Assembly (NCBI GenBank): GCA_021234155.1
Contig: JAJEKV010000003.1
Span: forward strand, 33,031,166 to 33,095,165
DNA length: 64,000 nt
Origin: Isoetes taiwanensis
Taxonomy: Eukaryota > Streptophyta > Lycopodiopsida > Isoetales > Isoetaceae
Direction of reading: 5' to 3'
The notes under the pieces were generated by a model. That model was given only the letters and a program-made list of their open reading frames with translations. It did not search any database and had not been told where the DNA came from. The position numbers and the translations under genes were made by a program. Every line of letters starts with the position of its first letter. Position 1 is the stretch's first letter. Of this stretch, positions 10,543 to 22,820 are shown piece by piece.

Positions 10543-13500
10543 TCACTCTTCTTGATCACCAAAATATTTTCCGTCCATAGCTTTCATGATCGCCTTGCTC
10601 TGGATCGGGTTCCGTGAGGCTCTCGGATAGTTCTAATCACATGGGGACAAGAATGGCAAGAGGGATTCTGCCAAGACGGGACAAAGTCCGGAAGGACAAC
10701 CACCTATCCGCCTCATACTCTTCAGGTCGATATGCCTTAGCAAGGATTGTATTTTTGCGAGTTATGATAGCACTTGTAGTGAGTCATCTATGATCGGGCC
10801 AGTGTTGTGTTTGCCATAGTCCGGGTTGCTCATAAACCCCATCCCTTTTCACCATAATAGGCTTCCCCTTTGTGATGGCTGGATCGAGGGTCCGAAAACA
10901 TGCTTTTCGACCCTTTCATTTCCCCAAAAGCATCCTTGAACTTCAAAGCTGGAAGGCCGAGAACACCAAGAACATTGACAATATTTTCTTTGCCATACAA
11001 GACCATATGCCCACTTCGAATCCGTTTCGGGCACCATTCAACAATTTCCTTTGCTCTAGGCCTCGGATACACTATTTTATGCTCCGCTTTGTTACCGGAT
11101 CTGCGAGGTGTTGAGCTCGGGGGCGTCTTTATCGTGGTATCGCAGCTAATACCCCATTGGCGTCAAATATTACAAGCTTGGCGAGGACCGGTGGATTCGA
11201 TTGGAGTTTAGCTCGATCATATTTCCGGTTCATCGGGATCCATATGCGGGATCATTATCTTTTGAGGTCCTTTACGGTGCGGCCGGTGTCTTGCTCTGGA
11301 TTATCCTTGGAGTGCATTGTCCTCCTCGCGGCGTGAACCGCTAGATATTGACAATGATCGAGTTTCATTGACATGGAACTCCACGAAATGATGACATCGT
11401 GGTGAAAGGAAGCGAGTTTTCTCCGCTACGCGGTCGAGAATAAAAAAAAAGTATTGAAAGGAAGCGAGTTTTTCTCGACTTCATGGTCGAAAACACCCGA
11501 TAAACAAAATAAACTCACCCTCAATCTCAGGGTTTTCAAGAATGTGTTCGGCGGCATTACGGTCTAAACCTTCGACATTATCGTCTCCGTGGCATTTTGT
11601 CTCCCTAAGCTCCCGAGGTTTGTCTTAATCTTAACCCGTCGTCTTTCTTTGCTTCCATTTGTCTTCCTCCCCTTGAAATGCTCTTGAAGCAGGATCCGGG
11701 TATGACCAATGGTTTCAACCATGTCCTTATTTCCAACCACGGATATAGGTTTCATTCCATAAAGCATAGCCCCCCCGAGAGAACATGCCATTCATGTACC
11801 ACTAGCGCCACAATTTGATCTTCCTCGACCAAGCTGGTTATGAAGTACTTGATAACTCTTGGCGGATAGGAATTCTATGTATAGGACCCGTCGCACCATC
11901 TTTGGCGACTTTATCCATGGATGGCACATCCTCCATAAATCTGCCTTCCTTCGGTTCCATTGCTCTTGAGAGATCATGAACCCTGTCGAGATAATGATGT
12001 TAAGCTAAACCACCACTTATCGGTCTATAGCCGATCTTGAAATCAAAACCAAAACTATATTGGCAAAAGCTTGGTGCCTTGGCAAGCCAAGTCTACACTC
12101 ATGTTCAAGTTAGGTATATGGAGTACATGATCTTGTTGGTGAAGTTAATATCATTTGCCCATTGGGAGAGCAGGTTTGTCTGATTGCCCAACATGCAAAA
12201 GACAAAGGAAACCTGAAATTATCCAGTCGGTCATGTCGGACCGTCTTGTACCTTTGCTCTATGTCGGCTTTGTCATAAAAGGGTGGGTCTTCGATCATAT
12301 TGATGGCAAATAGTGCCACGGGTCCAGGTGCCGTTCGGACCACCAAATCCCTTGTGCCCCAAAGTTACCCGAAATGGAGGGGGCTATCGCCGGCCTTAAA
12401 TGGGACCACCCCGAATCCAAGCTTCCTCTTGAAATTGTCATTGCACGTTCGGGGAAGGAAGGGTTTGGCGTTACGCTTTAGCTTGGTGTTGATGTAGGGT
12501 TGACATAGATGGTTCAATTCCTTCATGTCTTCCTCATCAAAGGGGCAGCCCTTTCCTTGTAATAATCAAATTCATGGTATTCATTAGATGCAGCGTTCTT
12601 TGAGAACTCCGTGATGCCTTCTTCTAGCATACTTATTTGTCTCTTGGATTGTGGCATAATCCTTTGTGTCCGCATTTTAGAACTCCCTAGTCTTCCTTAG
12701 CGGTTGTTCCATCCAAGGTCGCCTTGTAGGTCAAGCGTTTCTTTGTCGCCGTCAGTTACAGTATCCTTTTCATGAACACAGCTTGTCGAACAACTTGGGG
12801 TCCTACCTGCTTGGAAATTCTCCATTGTTGTCCTTGGCTTGCCTCTTGTCCATTGAGCCCATATCTCAGCGTCCATTTCTCTTAGGCCCCCGATTGCTAA
12901 GAATGAGGTCATATTGATGTGAGAGAGACTCCTTGCCCTTCCTTGGTGTTCTCTTCTTCTTCTCTCTTCATCATCTCCCTCATCATCTTCCTGGCCCCTC
13001 CAGCCAGAACATATCTGCGGAGTTTCTCAAAGGTCTTCCACTTGTCCAGGGAGCCTGTTTCCTTTAGGGCCGAGGAGGACAACCCAATGCTTTCCACTAT
13101 TGCGGCGTGTGTAGCAGTCTGATCGGGGATGATAGGCTGCATTCGATCAATGTCCCAATGTCGAGGAGCATGAAAGTATCTACAAACACCCAAGGTAAAC
13201 ACTAAATAGTAGCTTTGATAAAGAAAATTAGACATTCAAGGACTTTCTCGGCAAAGTCCTTGAATGTCTAATTTCTTTTTACTGGGGCGGCTTTGACTCG
13301 CCGAAGCCGAGAAAGCTCTGCATCCCTTGATTTTTACGTGTTCCTCGCTTTCTGGGCTACGCCAAATCGAGAAACCCCGATGATAATCGAAAATGTTAGG
13401 ATGGTAGAGGGCTTTCTCGAAATCGGCGAGGAAATGAATCGAGAGTTATTCACCTTCGTAGGGCGGCGGCTTTCGCTGCTATTGTGTTACAGCGTTGGCT

Positions 13501-14267
13501 AATCTTTGGCCGGTTAGGTTGCTTTGGCGTCTCCAGCTGAAGAACTTCTGCACTCTTTGGCAGCGTATCTATCCTTGATCCTTTGTGGCTCCTTCTCCGG
13601 TTTCGCAATACTTGCGCCCGCCCTCGACGGAATGCTGACCGTCTACTACCCGCAACCGACGCGTCTTTTTCCCTTCAGATCGCCCTCGGACTTCAGGTTG
13701 AACAACCCCGGCCGGGTCGATCTGCTGGCATGACATCCAGTGCATTGGATCCTGGGGATAGGATGCACCATCGGGGTTCATAATCTCCGCCATGTATGCT
13801 GGATTAAATTCCACCGTGTTTTGAACAAGGCGGCATCTCCCGTGCGGACCTTGAGGCGTCGATGTCAAGAGCAGACTTGTGTGCTATTCCCAACGGATAT
13901 CTTGAGCCAACCAGCTCCATTTTTGTGCCCCCTCTGTGAAATCCACGATCTGGTCATCTTGATCCATTAGTTGGGAGTCGACCATATCTTAAATGCCTTC
14001 ATCATCACGATTCCTCCCGTGTGGTGTCATCTTCTCCATCTTTGGTCTTGTCCGGACTTTTTTCTGTATGAACCACAACTTCCCTCCCCGCTGCGAGGAG
14101 AGTCTTGGCTGGTAAGTGAAGCTCCCCGTATTGAACAGTTTTTCCCTGACTCTAGAAATCTCCATTCCAAGCTCCCTAGATGTTAGGGTTCCGGCCTCCT
14201 TCATCCCTTCCAGATCCTTCCACCCAAGGTTCTGACAATTTAAAGGCGACGGCTTCGCCTTGCTCAT
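10543..14267 (-). CDS. FCP1/HAD-phosphatase-domain transposon gene, tandem unit 1
   Basis: The reading runs from the MSKAK start (CAT at 14265-14267) to a TGA at 10543-10545, after a C-terminus ending KAIMKAMDGKYFGDQEE. The N-terminal half contains SNLGWKDLEGMKEAG-type, LFKHVEFNP and KWKTFEKL segments of unknown family. The middle has HEFDYYKEKAALDEEDMKEL and LGHKGFGG segments. The C-terminal domain has FDANGVL (about 11150), YPRPRAKEIVEWC and IDDS, the FCP1/NIF-type HAD motifs. Introns hold palindromes; one carries the 50-nt perfect hairpin 13225-13274. Many frame breaks coincide with CAG/CTG sites. This unit lacks the upstream exon found beyond unit 3, so its own expression is doubtful. Confidence 0.6.
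13225..13274. repeat. 50-nt near-perfect hairpin within an intron of unit 1
   Basis: Arms of 22 nt (starting AAATTAGACATTC) flank a 6-nt loop. Equivalent, slightly decayed hairpins lie near 17088-17142 and 20945-20998. In copy 2 the two arms are separated (near 55660 and 55850). Confidence 0.85.
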
Positions 14268-14422
14268 GGTCTCATCAACAGGACAAGCATGCCTTTCTCG
14301 ACTCGTAAGTCGAGAAAGCCAGCGAAAACTCAATATACAAGTATATTCATTACAAAATGTTTAATACATTTGTTCACGTTTCTTTACAATATTCACACAA
14401 TTTGACTATCTGAAAGCAGAGG

Positions 14423-17400
14423 TCACTCTTCTTGATCACCAAAATATTTTCCTCATCCATAGCTTTCATGATGGCCTTGCTCTGGATCGGGTTCCATTCG
14501 AGGGCTCGGATAGTTCCTAATCACATCGGCTTACAAGAATGGCAAAGAGGGATTACGCCAAGACAGACAAAGTCCTAAGGACAACCACCTATCCGCCTCA
14601 TACTCTTGGTCGATATGCCTTAGCAAGGATTGTATTTTGCGAAGTTATGATAGCACTTGTAGGCGGAGTCATCTATGATCAGCGCAGTTGTGTTTGCCAT
14701 AGTCCTGAATTGCTCATAAACCCCTCGCCCAGCCTTTTTCACCATAATAGGCTTCCCTTTGTGATGGGCGGATCGGGAGGTCCCACACATGCTCGACCCT
14801 TTCATTTCCCCAAACGAACTTGAACTTCAAAAACCGGAAGGCCGAAACACCAAGAACATTGACAATATTTTTCTTTGCCATACAAGACCATATGCCCACT
14901 TCATCCCCCGTTTCAGGCACCATTCAACAATTTCCTTTGCTCTAGGCCTCGGATACACTATTTTATGCTCCGTTTTAGTCGATCTGCGAGGTGTTAAGCT
15001 CGGGGACGTCTTTATCGTGGTATCTTTGCCTAATACCCCATTGACGCCAAATATTACAAGTTTGGCAGGACCAGCTGGATTCCAGCTTGGAGTTTGGCTC
15101 GATCATATTTCGGTTCATCGGGATCCATATCTTTTGGGATCATTATCTTTTGGTCCTTTTCGGCCGCGGAGTCTTGCTCTCGATTATCCTTGAGAGTGCA
15201 TTGTCCTCCTCGCGGCGTGAACCGCCGCTAGATATTGACAATGATCCGAAGTCGTTGACATGGAACTCCCCGAAATGATGACATCGCGAGAAAAGGAACG
15301 AGTTTTTCGACTCGCGAAGTCGAATAAAAAAAAAAGTATTGAAAGGAAGTTTTTCTCGACTCGCGAAGTCGAAAACACCGATAGAGCAAAGTAAACTCAC
15401 CTCAATCTCGGTTTTTTCAAGAATGTGTTCGACAAAGATTCGGTCTAAACCTTCGACATTATCGCCTCCGCCGCTTTGTCTCCCTCGCTCCCGGGTTTGT
15501 CTTCGTCTTAAATGCCTTTATTGCTTCCATTTGTCTTCCTCCTTGAAATGCTCTTGAAGCGCATCCGTGTATGACCAATGGTTTCAACCATGTCCTTATT
15601 TCCAACCACGGATATAGGTTTCATTCCATAAAGCATAGCCCCCGAGAGAACATGCCATTCATGTACCACTCGCATACAATTTGATCTTCCTCGACCAAGC
15701 TACTTGATAACTCTTGGCCGGGATAGGAATTCTATGTATAGGACACCGCACCATCTTTGCTGACTTTGTCCATCGATGGCACATCCTCCATAAATCTGCC
15801 GCCCTTCCGGGGTTCCATCTGCTCTTGAGAGATCATGAACCCAGCCGAGATAATGATGTTACGCTAAACCACCACTTATCCGTGTCTATAGCCGATCTTG
15901 AAATCAAAACCAAAACTATATTGGCAAAGCTTGGTGCCTTCGGTAAGCCAAGTCTACACTCATGTTCAAGTTCGTATATATGGAGTACATGATCTTGTTG
16001 GTGAAGTTAATATCAGTTTGCCCATTGGGAGACAAAGGCGGTTGTCCGATTGTCCGGCATGCAAAAGACAAAGGAAACCGAAAGTATCCGTCGGTCATGT
16101 CCGCAACGCCTTGTACCAATCGCTCTATGTCAGCTTTGTCATAAAAAAAAGGTGGGGTCTTCGATTATATTGATGGCAAATAGTGCCACGGGTCCAGTGC
16201 GGTTCCGGCACCACCAAATCCCTTGTGCCCCAAAGTTACCAGAAATGGAGGGGGCTATCATCGGCCTTAAATGGGACCACCCGCGAATCCAAGCTTCCTC
16301 TTGAATTGTCATTGCAACGCTCGTTGGAAGGGAAGGGTTTTGACGCCACGCTTTAGCTTGGTGTTGATGTAGGGTTGACATAGGCGGTTCAATTCCTTCA
16401 TGTCTTCCTCATCAAGGGCAGCCTTTTCCTTGTAATAATCAAATTCATGGTATTCATTAGATGCAGCGTTGCGAGAACTCCGTGATGCCTTCTTCTACGC
16501 GAGACTGTGTCTCTTGATCGTGGCATAATCCTTTGTGTCACCGCATTTTAGAACTCCTAGTCTTCCTTAGCGGGATTGTTCCATCCAAGATTACTCGCCT
16601 TGTAGGTCAAAGCGTTTCTTTGTCCGTGTCCCCGGGCCTTTTCATGAACGCTTGTCGAACAACTTGGGGTCCGCCTGCTTGGAAATTCTCCATTGTTGTC
16701 CTTCAAATTGCCTCTTGTCCATTGAGCCCATATCTTCGGTCCATTTCTCCCCACCGCCTCGGTGCTAAGAATGAGGCTCATATTAGTGCGAGAGAGACTC
16801 CTTGCCCTTCCTTGGTGTTCTCTTCTTCTTCTCCTCTTCATCCTCTCCTCATCATCTTCACGGCCCTCCTCCAGAACATATCTGCAGAGTTTCTCAAAGG
16901 TCTTCCACTTATCCGAGGGAGCCTCGTTTCCTTTAGGACGCCGAGGACAACCCAATGCTTTCCACTATTGCCGGCGCGTATGGATCCCGTTTAGGATATT
17001 TGGCTGCATTCTGTCCAATGTCCCAATGTCGAGCATGAAAGTATCTACAAACACCCAAGGTAAACACTAAATAGTAGCCCAGTAAAAGAAAATTAGACAT
17101 TCAAAGGACTTTCTCGGCAAAGCCCTTGAATGTCTAATTTTCTTTACTGGCTTCGACTTCTTGAAGCCGAGAAAGCTCTCGCGATCCTTTGATTTTTCTG
17201 TTCCCGGCTTTCGACTGCAAGTCGAGAAACCCCAAAGATAATAACGGGAAATGTTAGGATGGTAGGCTTTCTCGACTTCGCCGAGTCGAAATGGAAAGAA
17301 TCAGAGAGTTATTTATTTTTACGTAGGCCGGCACTTTCATTTGCTATTGTGTTACGGCGTGGCTAATCTTGGCGGATTCGGTTCTTTAGTCTCGGCTGAA

Positions 17401-18122
17401 GAACTCTTGCACTCTCGCTTGGCATATCTATCCTTGATCCTTTATGGCACCTCCTTCTCCTCGTCTGCAATACTTGCGCGCCCTCACTAAATCTTGGCCG
17501 TCTACTACCCGAGCCGGGCGTCTTTTCCTTGGTCGTCCTCGGACTTCGGCTGAACAACTGACCGGCCGATCTGCTGAAAGGTATGACATCCGCTGCATTG
17601 GATCCCGCCAAGCGAGGATGTCGCACCATCAGGTTCATAATCTCCGACATGTGTCTTTGGATTAAATTCTCGTGTTTGAACAAAGGCGGCATCTCCCCGT
17701 GCGGACCTTGAAAGTCGATGTCCAAGGCGGCTTGTGTGCTATTCCCAACGGATATCTTGAGCCCGGCCGGCTCCATTTTACGTGCCCTCTCGTGAAATCC
17801 TGATGGGTCATCTTGATCCATTGGTTGGGAGTCGACCATATCTTCGTGCCTTCATCATCGATTCCTCCCATGTGGTGTCATTTTCTCCATCTTTGGTCTT
17901 GTCCGGGACTTTTTCTCAGATGAACCACAACTTCCCTCCCCCCTGCTTGAGAGTCTTCAAAGACCAGATAGAAGTGAAGCTCCCGTATTGAGCAGTTTTT
18001 CCACGACTCTAGAAATCTCCATTCCAAGCTCCCTAGATGTTAGGGTTCGGCCTCCTTCATCCCTTCCATCCTTCCACCCAAGGTTACGACAATTTAAAAG
18101 CGGCGGCTTAAGCCTTGCTCAT
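14423..18122 (-). CDS. FCP1/HAD-phosphatase-domain transposon gene, tandem unit 2
   Basis: The layout matches unit 1: start CAT at 18120-18122 at the unit boundary, stop TGA at 14423-14425. HAD motif I reads FGVNGVL here (about 15035-15060), without the nucleophilic aspartate that the other units keep. The affected codon (GGC for GAC) sits beside a C-rich site and may be a reading error. IIDDSAYK near 14670 and KPIMVKK near 14740 are visible. Introns near 15300-15375 hold two CGACT...AGTCG palindromes. It lacks the 5' exon of the parental gene. Function beyond the phosphatase-like fold is unknown. Confidence 0.55.
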
Positions 18123-18277
18123 GGTCTCATCAACGGGGACAAGCATGCCTTTCTCGACTCGTAAGTTCAGAAAAGCCCCCAAAACTCAATATACAAGTAT
18201 ATTCATTACAAAATGTTTAATACATTTGTTCACGTTTCTTTACAATATTCACACAATTTGACTATCACAGCGAGAGG

Positions 18278-21200
18278 TCACTCTTCTTGATCACCAAAAT
18301 ATTTTCCGTCCATAGCTTTCATGATCGCCTTGCTCTGGGATCGGGTTCCGTGAGGCTCGGATAGTTCCTAATCACATCGGGACAAGAATGGCAAAGAGGA
18401 TTACGCCAAGACAGGACAAAGTCCGAAGGACAACCACCTATCCGTCTCATACTCTTGGTCGATATGCCTTAGCAAAGGATTGTATTTTTCGCGAGTTATG
18501 ATAGCACTTGTATGGCGAGTCATCTATGATCAGCGTGTTGTGTTTGCCATAGTCCGGAATTGCTCATAAACCCTCGGCCCGGCCTTTTTCACCATAATAG
18601 GCTTCCCCTTTGTGATGGCTGGATCGAGGTCCGACACATGCTCGACCCTTTCATTTCCCCAAACGAACTTGAACTTCAAAACTGGAAGGCCGAGAACACC
18701 AAGAACATTGACAATATTTTTCTTTGCCATACAAGACCATATGCCCACTTCGAATCCCCGTTTCAGGCACCATTCAACAATTTCCTTTGCTCTAGGCCTC
18801 GGATACACTATTTTATGCTCCGTTTTCGTCGGGATCTGCGAGGTGTTAAGCTCGGGGACGTCTTTATCGTGGTATACTGCAGCTAATACCCCATTGACGT
18901 CAAATATTACAAGCTTGGCGGGACCAGCTGGATTCCAGTTGGAGTTTGGCTCTGATCATATTTCCGGTTCATCGGGATCCATATGCGGGATCATTATCTT
19001 TTCAGGTCCTTTCTGGCTGTGAGCAGTGTCTTGCTCTGGATTATCCTTGGAGAGTGCATTGTCCTCCTCGCGACGTGAACCGCCGCTAGATATTGACAAT
19101 GATCCGGAGTCGTTGACATGGAACTCCCTGAAATGATGACATCTGTGAGAAAGGAAACGAGTTTTCTCGACTCGCGAGTCGAGAATAAAAAGAAAAAGTA
19201 TTGAAAGGAAACGAGTTTTCTCGACTCGCGAGTCGAGAAACACCGATAGAGCAAAGTAAACTCACCTCAATCTCAGGTTTTCAAGAATGTGTTCGGCAGC
19301 ATTCTGGTCTAAACCTTCGACATTATCGTCTCCGTCAGCTTTGTCTCCCTCGCTCCCAGGTTTGTCTTCGTCTTCGTCGTCTTTACTGCTTCCATTTGTC
19401 TTCCTCCCCTTGAAATGCTCTTGAAGCAGATCCAGGTATGACCGAATGGTTTCAACCATGTCCTTATTTCCAACCACGGATATAGGTTTCATTCCATAAA
19501 GCATAGCCCCCTGAGAGAACATGCCATTCATGTACCACTCGCATACAATTTGATCTTCCTCGACCAAGCTACTTGATAACTCTTGGCCGGATAGGAATTC
19601 TATGTATAGGACCTGTCGCACCATCTTTGCTGACTTTGTCCATCGATGGCACATCCTCCATAAATCTGCCGCCCTTCCAGGGTTCCATCTGCTCTTGAGA
19701 GATCATGAACCTGTCGAGATAATGATGTTCGCTAAACCACCACTTATCCAGGTCTATAGCCGATCTTGAAATCAAAACCAAAACTATATTGGCAAAGCTT
19801 GGTGCCTTCGGCAAGCCAAGTCTACACTCATGTTCAAGTTCGTATATGGAGTACATGATCTTGTTGGTGAAGTTAATATCAGCTGCCCATTGGGAGACAG
19901 CAGTTGTCTGATTGCCCGGCATGCAAAAGACAAAGGCGAAAGTATCGAGGTCGGTCATGTCGGACACGTCTTGTACCAATTGCTCTATGTCAGCTTTGTC
20001 ATAAAAAGGGTGGGGTCTTCGATTATATTGATGGCAAATAGTGCCACGGGTCAGTGCAGCCTCGGACCACCAAATCCCTTGTGCCCCAAAGTTACCAGAA
20101 ATGGAGGGGGGCTATCATCGGCCTTAAATGGGACCACCACGAATCCAAGCTTCCTCTTCAGAATTGTCATTGCACGTTCAGGGAAGGGAAGGGTTTTGAC
20201 GTTACGCTTTAGCTTGGTGTTGATGTAGGGTTGACATAGATGGTTCAATTCCTTCATGTCTTCCTCATCAAGGGCAGCCTTTTCCTTGTAATAATCAAAT
20301 TCATGGTATTCATTAGATGCAACGTTCTTGAGAACTCCGTGATGCCTTCTTCTAACGCCGCGCTGTCTCTTTAGGATCGCGGGCATAATCCTTTGTGTCC
20401 TGCATTTTAGAACTCCTAGTCTTCCTTAGCAGGATTGTTCCATCCAAGATTCTGCCTTGTAGGTCAAGCGTTTCTTTGTCCGTCAGGCCCTGTATCCTTT
20501 TCATGAACTGCTTGTCGAACAACTTGGGGTCCGGCCTGCTTGGAAATTCTCCATTGCTGTCCTTCAGCTTGCCTCTTGTCCATTGAGCCCATATCTCAGT
20601 CCATTTCTCCCAGGCCCTTTCGGTGCTAAGAATGAGCTCATATTGGTCCGAGAGAGACTCCTTGCCCTTCCTTGGTGTTCTCTTCTTCTTCTCCCTCTTC
20701 ATCCTCTCCCTCATCATCTTTCTGGCCCTCAACCGAGAACATATCTGCGAGTTTCTCAAAGGTCTTCCCACTTATCAGGAGGAGCCACTGTTTCCTTTAG
20801 GGCGAGGACAACCCAATGCTTTCCACTATTGCCGGCGTGTATGATCGGGTTTAGGATGCAGCTGCATTCATCAATGTCCCAATGTCGGGCATGAAAGTAT
20901 CTACAAACACCCAAGGTAAACACTAAATAGTAGCCCCGAGTAAAGAAAATTAGACATTCAAGGGACTTTTTCTGGGCTTCGCCCTTGAATGTCTAATAAT
21001 TTTTGCTATGAGATTTCTTTCGACTTCGAAGTCGAGAAAGCTCGCATCCTTTGATTTTTCGTGTTCCCCGGCTTTCTCGACTTTGCGGAATCGAGAAACC
21101 CGATGATAATCGAAATGTTAGGATGGTAGGGCTTTTCACAGCTGGAGAATGGAAATAAATCGAGAGAGTTATTTACCTTCACGTAAAATTTGGCACCGCT

Positions 21201-21973
21201 GCTATTGTGTTACAGCGGTGGCTATCTTGCGGCTTTGATTCGGTTCGCTGGCGTCTCATTGAAGAACTTCTGCACTCTTTACAGGCATATCTATCCTTGA
21301 TCGCTGCGGCACCTCCTTCTCCGTCATAATACTTGCGCCCTCACACTAAATCTTGACCGCCTACTACCCAACCGGACGTCTTTTTTCCCTTCAGATTTCC
21401 TCGGACTTCCAGTTTGAACAACCGCCGGCCGATCGTCTGAAAGGTATGACATCCGCAGGCATTGGATCCGCAGCGGGATGTCGCACCATCGGGTTCATAA
21501 TCTCCGGCATGTGTTTTGGATTAAATTCCACGTGTTTGAACAAGGCGGCATCTCGATGCGGACCTTGGTCGATGTCCAAGAGCGACTTGTGTGCTATTCC
21601 CCAACGGATATCTTGAGCCAGCCGCTCCATTTTACTCAGCCCCTCTGCAGCGAAATCGTCGGTCATCTTGATCCATTAGTTGGGAGTCGACCATATCTTC
21701 GCAGCTTCATCATCCCCCATTCCTCCGGTGTGTGTCATCTTCTCCATCTTTGGTCTTGTCCGGACTTTTTAGATGAACCACAACTTCCTCCCCCCGGGCG
21801 AGAGTCTTTCAAAGACAAGAGAAGTGAAGCTCCCGTATTGAGCAGTTTTTCCCTCGACTCTAGAAATCTCCATTCCAAGCTCCCCTCGATGTTAGGGTTC
21901 CGGCCTCCTTCATCCCTTCGAGATCCTTCCACCCAAGGTTCGACAATTTAAAGCGCCCGGCCGCCTTGCTCAT
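18278..21973 (-). CDS. FCP1/HAD-phosphatase-domain transposon gene, tandem unit 3 (best preserved)
   Basis: This is the most readable unit. From the 5' side it shows SNLGWKDLEGMKEAG, HKSLLDIDQG and LFKHVEFNPKHMPEIMN. Then come LFDKQFMKRIQGLTDKETLDL, HEFDYYKEKAALDEEDMKEL, ADINFTNKIMYSIYELEHE and LVEEDQIVCEWYMNGM. An acidic linker (DDEDEDKPGSEGD) precedes an intron at about 19121-19266 with GT-AG ends and two full palindromes. The C-terminal FCP1-like domain has FDVNGVL (18886-18906), YPRPRAKEIVEWC, KGKPIMVKK (about 18590-18617) and LIIDDSPYK (18511-18533). Motif I keeps the nucleophile Asp but has Asn for the second Asp, as in some plant FCP1-like proteins. It is probably a nuclear phosphatase-like or phosphopeptide-binding protein; the substrate is unknown. 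It is the only unit in copy 1 next to the upstream exon at 22023-22421. Confidence 0.68.
19121..19266 (-). promoter_or_regulatory. Intron of unit 3 carrying two CTCGACTCGCGAGTCGAG palindromes
   Basis: On the minus strand the intron starts GTGAGTTTAC and ends in ...TTTCAG before GGAGTTCC. Two complete palindromes lie near 19213 and 19164. The corresponding introns of units 1 and 2 and of copy 2 (about 53830-53955) also carry paired palindromes. No function is known; a binding site for an element-encoded protein or a hairpin in the pre-mRNA is possible. Confidence 0.55.
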
Positions 21974-21975
21974 GG

Positions 21976-22430
21976 AAGAGTGAGAATAATTTGAAACCCG
22001 ATAATTTTTGGTGTGATAGAACTTACTCTTAAAGCGGGTCTTAGACATGTAGTGTTAGATGCTTGAATCACCTTTGAGATGGAGAGCACAACACCGATTT
22101 TCTTGTACTTGTCTCGGAGCTCTTCTTGTCCCTTTGGTGGAGAAATAGATCTTTCTCCTTCCCACTTGTTGATACCTCGACATACCACCAAGAATCTGCT
22201 GGTGTGTTAAGAAGCTCATCTCCAGTCCCTCGATGGCGAAGAATGGAGTTCGGCCGATGATCACTAGTGAGTCCGCGGTGAATCTTTGCAAGGCGAAAGG
22301 ATGGATCGGTTAAGGTATTCCGACCAAAGAAAAACGTCGAGCTCACGAGGAGCTCGTTTTTTTCTTCTTTGCCGCAGAACCGGCATCCCCTCCGGCCTTG
22401 CTTCTTGGGCCCGGTCGCCATGTCTCCGTA
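21976..22430 (-). CDS. Upstream exon region of the FCP1-domain gene (copy 1)
   Basis: A minus-strand frame begins MATGPKKQGRRGC at 22421 and runs with frame uncertainty to about 22029. There the sequence ACCCGCTTTAAGA|GTAAGT gives a donor. The same donor context (CTGCGGAAAGA|GTAAGT) occurs in copy 2. A likely acceptor lies at the MSKAK site ('gagcaag|G'). If so, MSKAK is inside or next to the splice site and the true start is upstream. The peptide is not recognised. This exon is single-copy, outside the tandem units. Confidence 0.45.
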
Positions 22431-22820
22431 TGCCCCCTCATCTTCTTCTGCTTTCGAACCCTTACGTAAATTAAGTTTCCTCCGCCAGCATTGTAAGTTT
22501 TAGGACTGCATGTAAAAAATCGATTGTGTTCTTTAATTTGAATTTAAGGACATGCAATCATTTAAGAAAAAAAAAGGGCTAAGGGTGCAACCGACGGTCG
22601 CCTTTAGCCCATGAAACACTATTTCGAAATTGAATCACATCAAAGGGACTTAGTGGCGGAGTGTAGTTTATCTTCAACTGCGGCATTGGCGACTTTGAGT
22701 TGGGAGGCGAGCATCGACCGTAGACTTCGGAATGGCGCCGACGATGTAAGCTCCTCCACAGCGCCTTGCTCGTGTTTTTTTCTGACCGCGTCTTATTGCA
22801 AAAGCGGTTGATTTGATCGA
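22431..22820. promoter_or_regulatory. Spacer between divergent exons, putative bidirectional promoter
   Basis: The minus-strand gene starts to the left and a plus-strand exon to the right. The spacer contains 'gctaagggtgcaaccgacgg' facing 'cgcctttagccc', an inverted pair also kept in copy 2 (near 57412-57440). No TATA box can be assigned with confidence. Confidence 0.3.

Larger units (their letters stand above)
10395..21975. repeat. Three head-to-tail units of about 3.86 kb
   Basis: The tetranucleotide ATGG marks each boundary, at 10395, 14266, 18121 and 21972, giving units of 3871, 3855 and 3851 bp. The outer flanks ('acATGGtctcatc' on the left, 'gctcATGGaagag' on the right) match the flanks of the single unit 52843-56865 in copy 2. 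The internal junctions fuse one flank to the other at ATGG. This is a tandem amplification with 4-bp junction homology. Confidence 0.85.
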
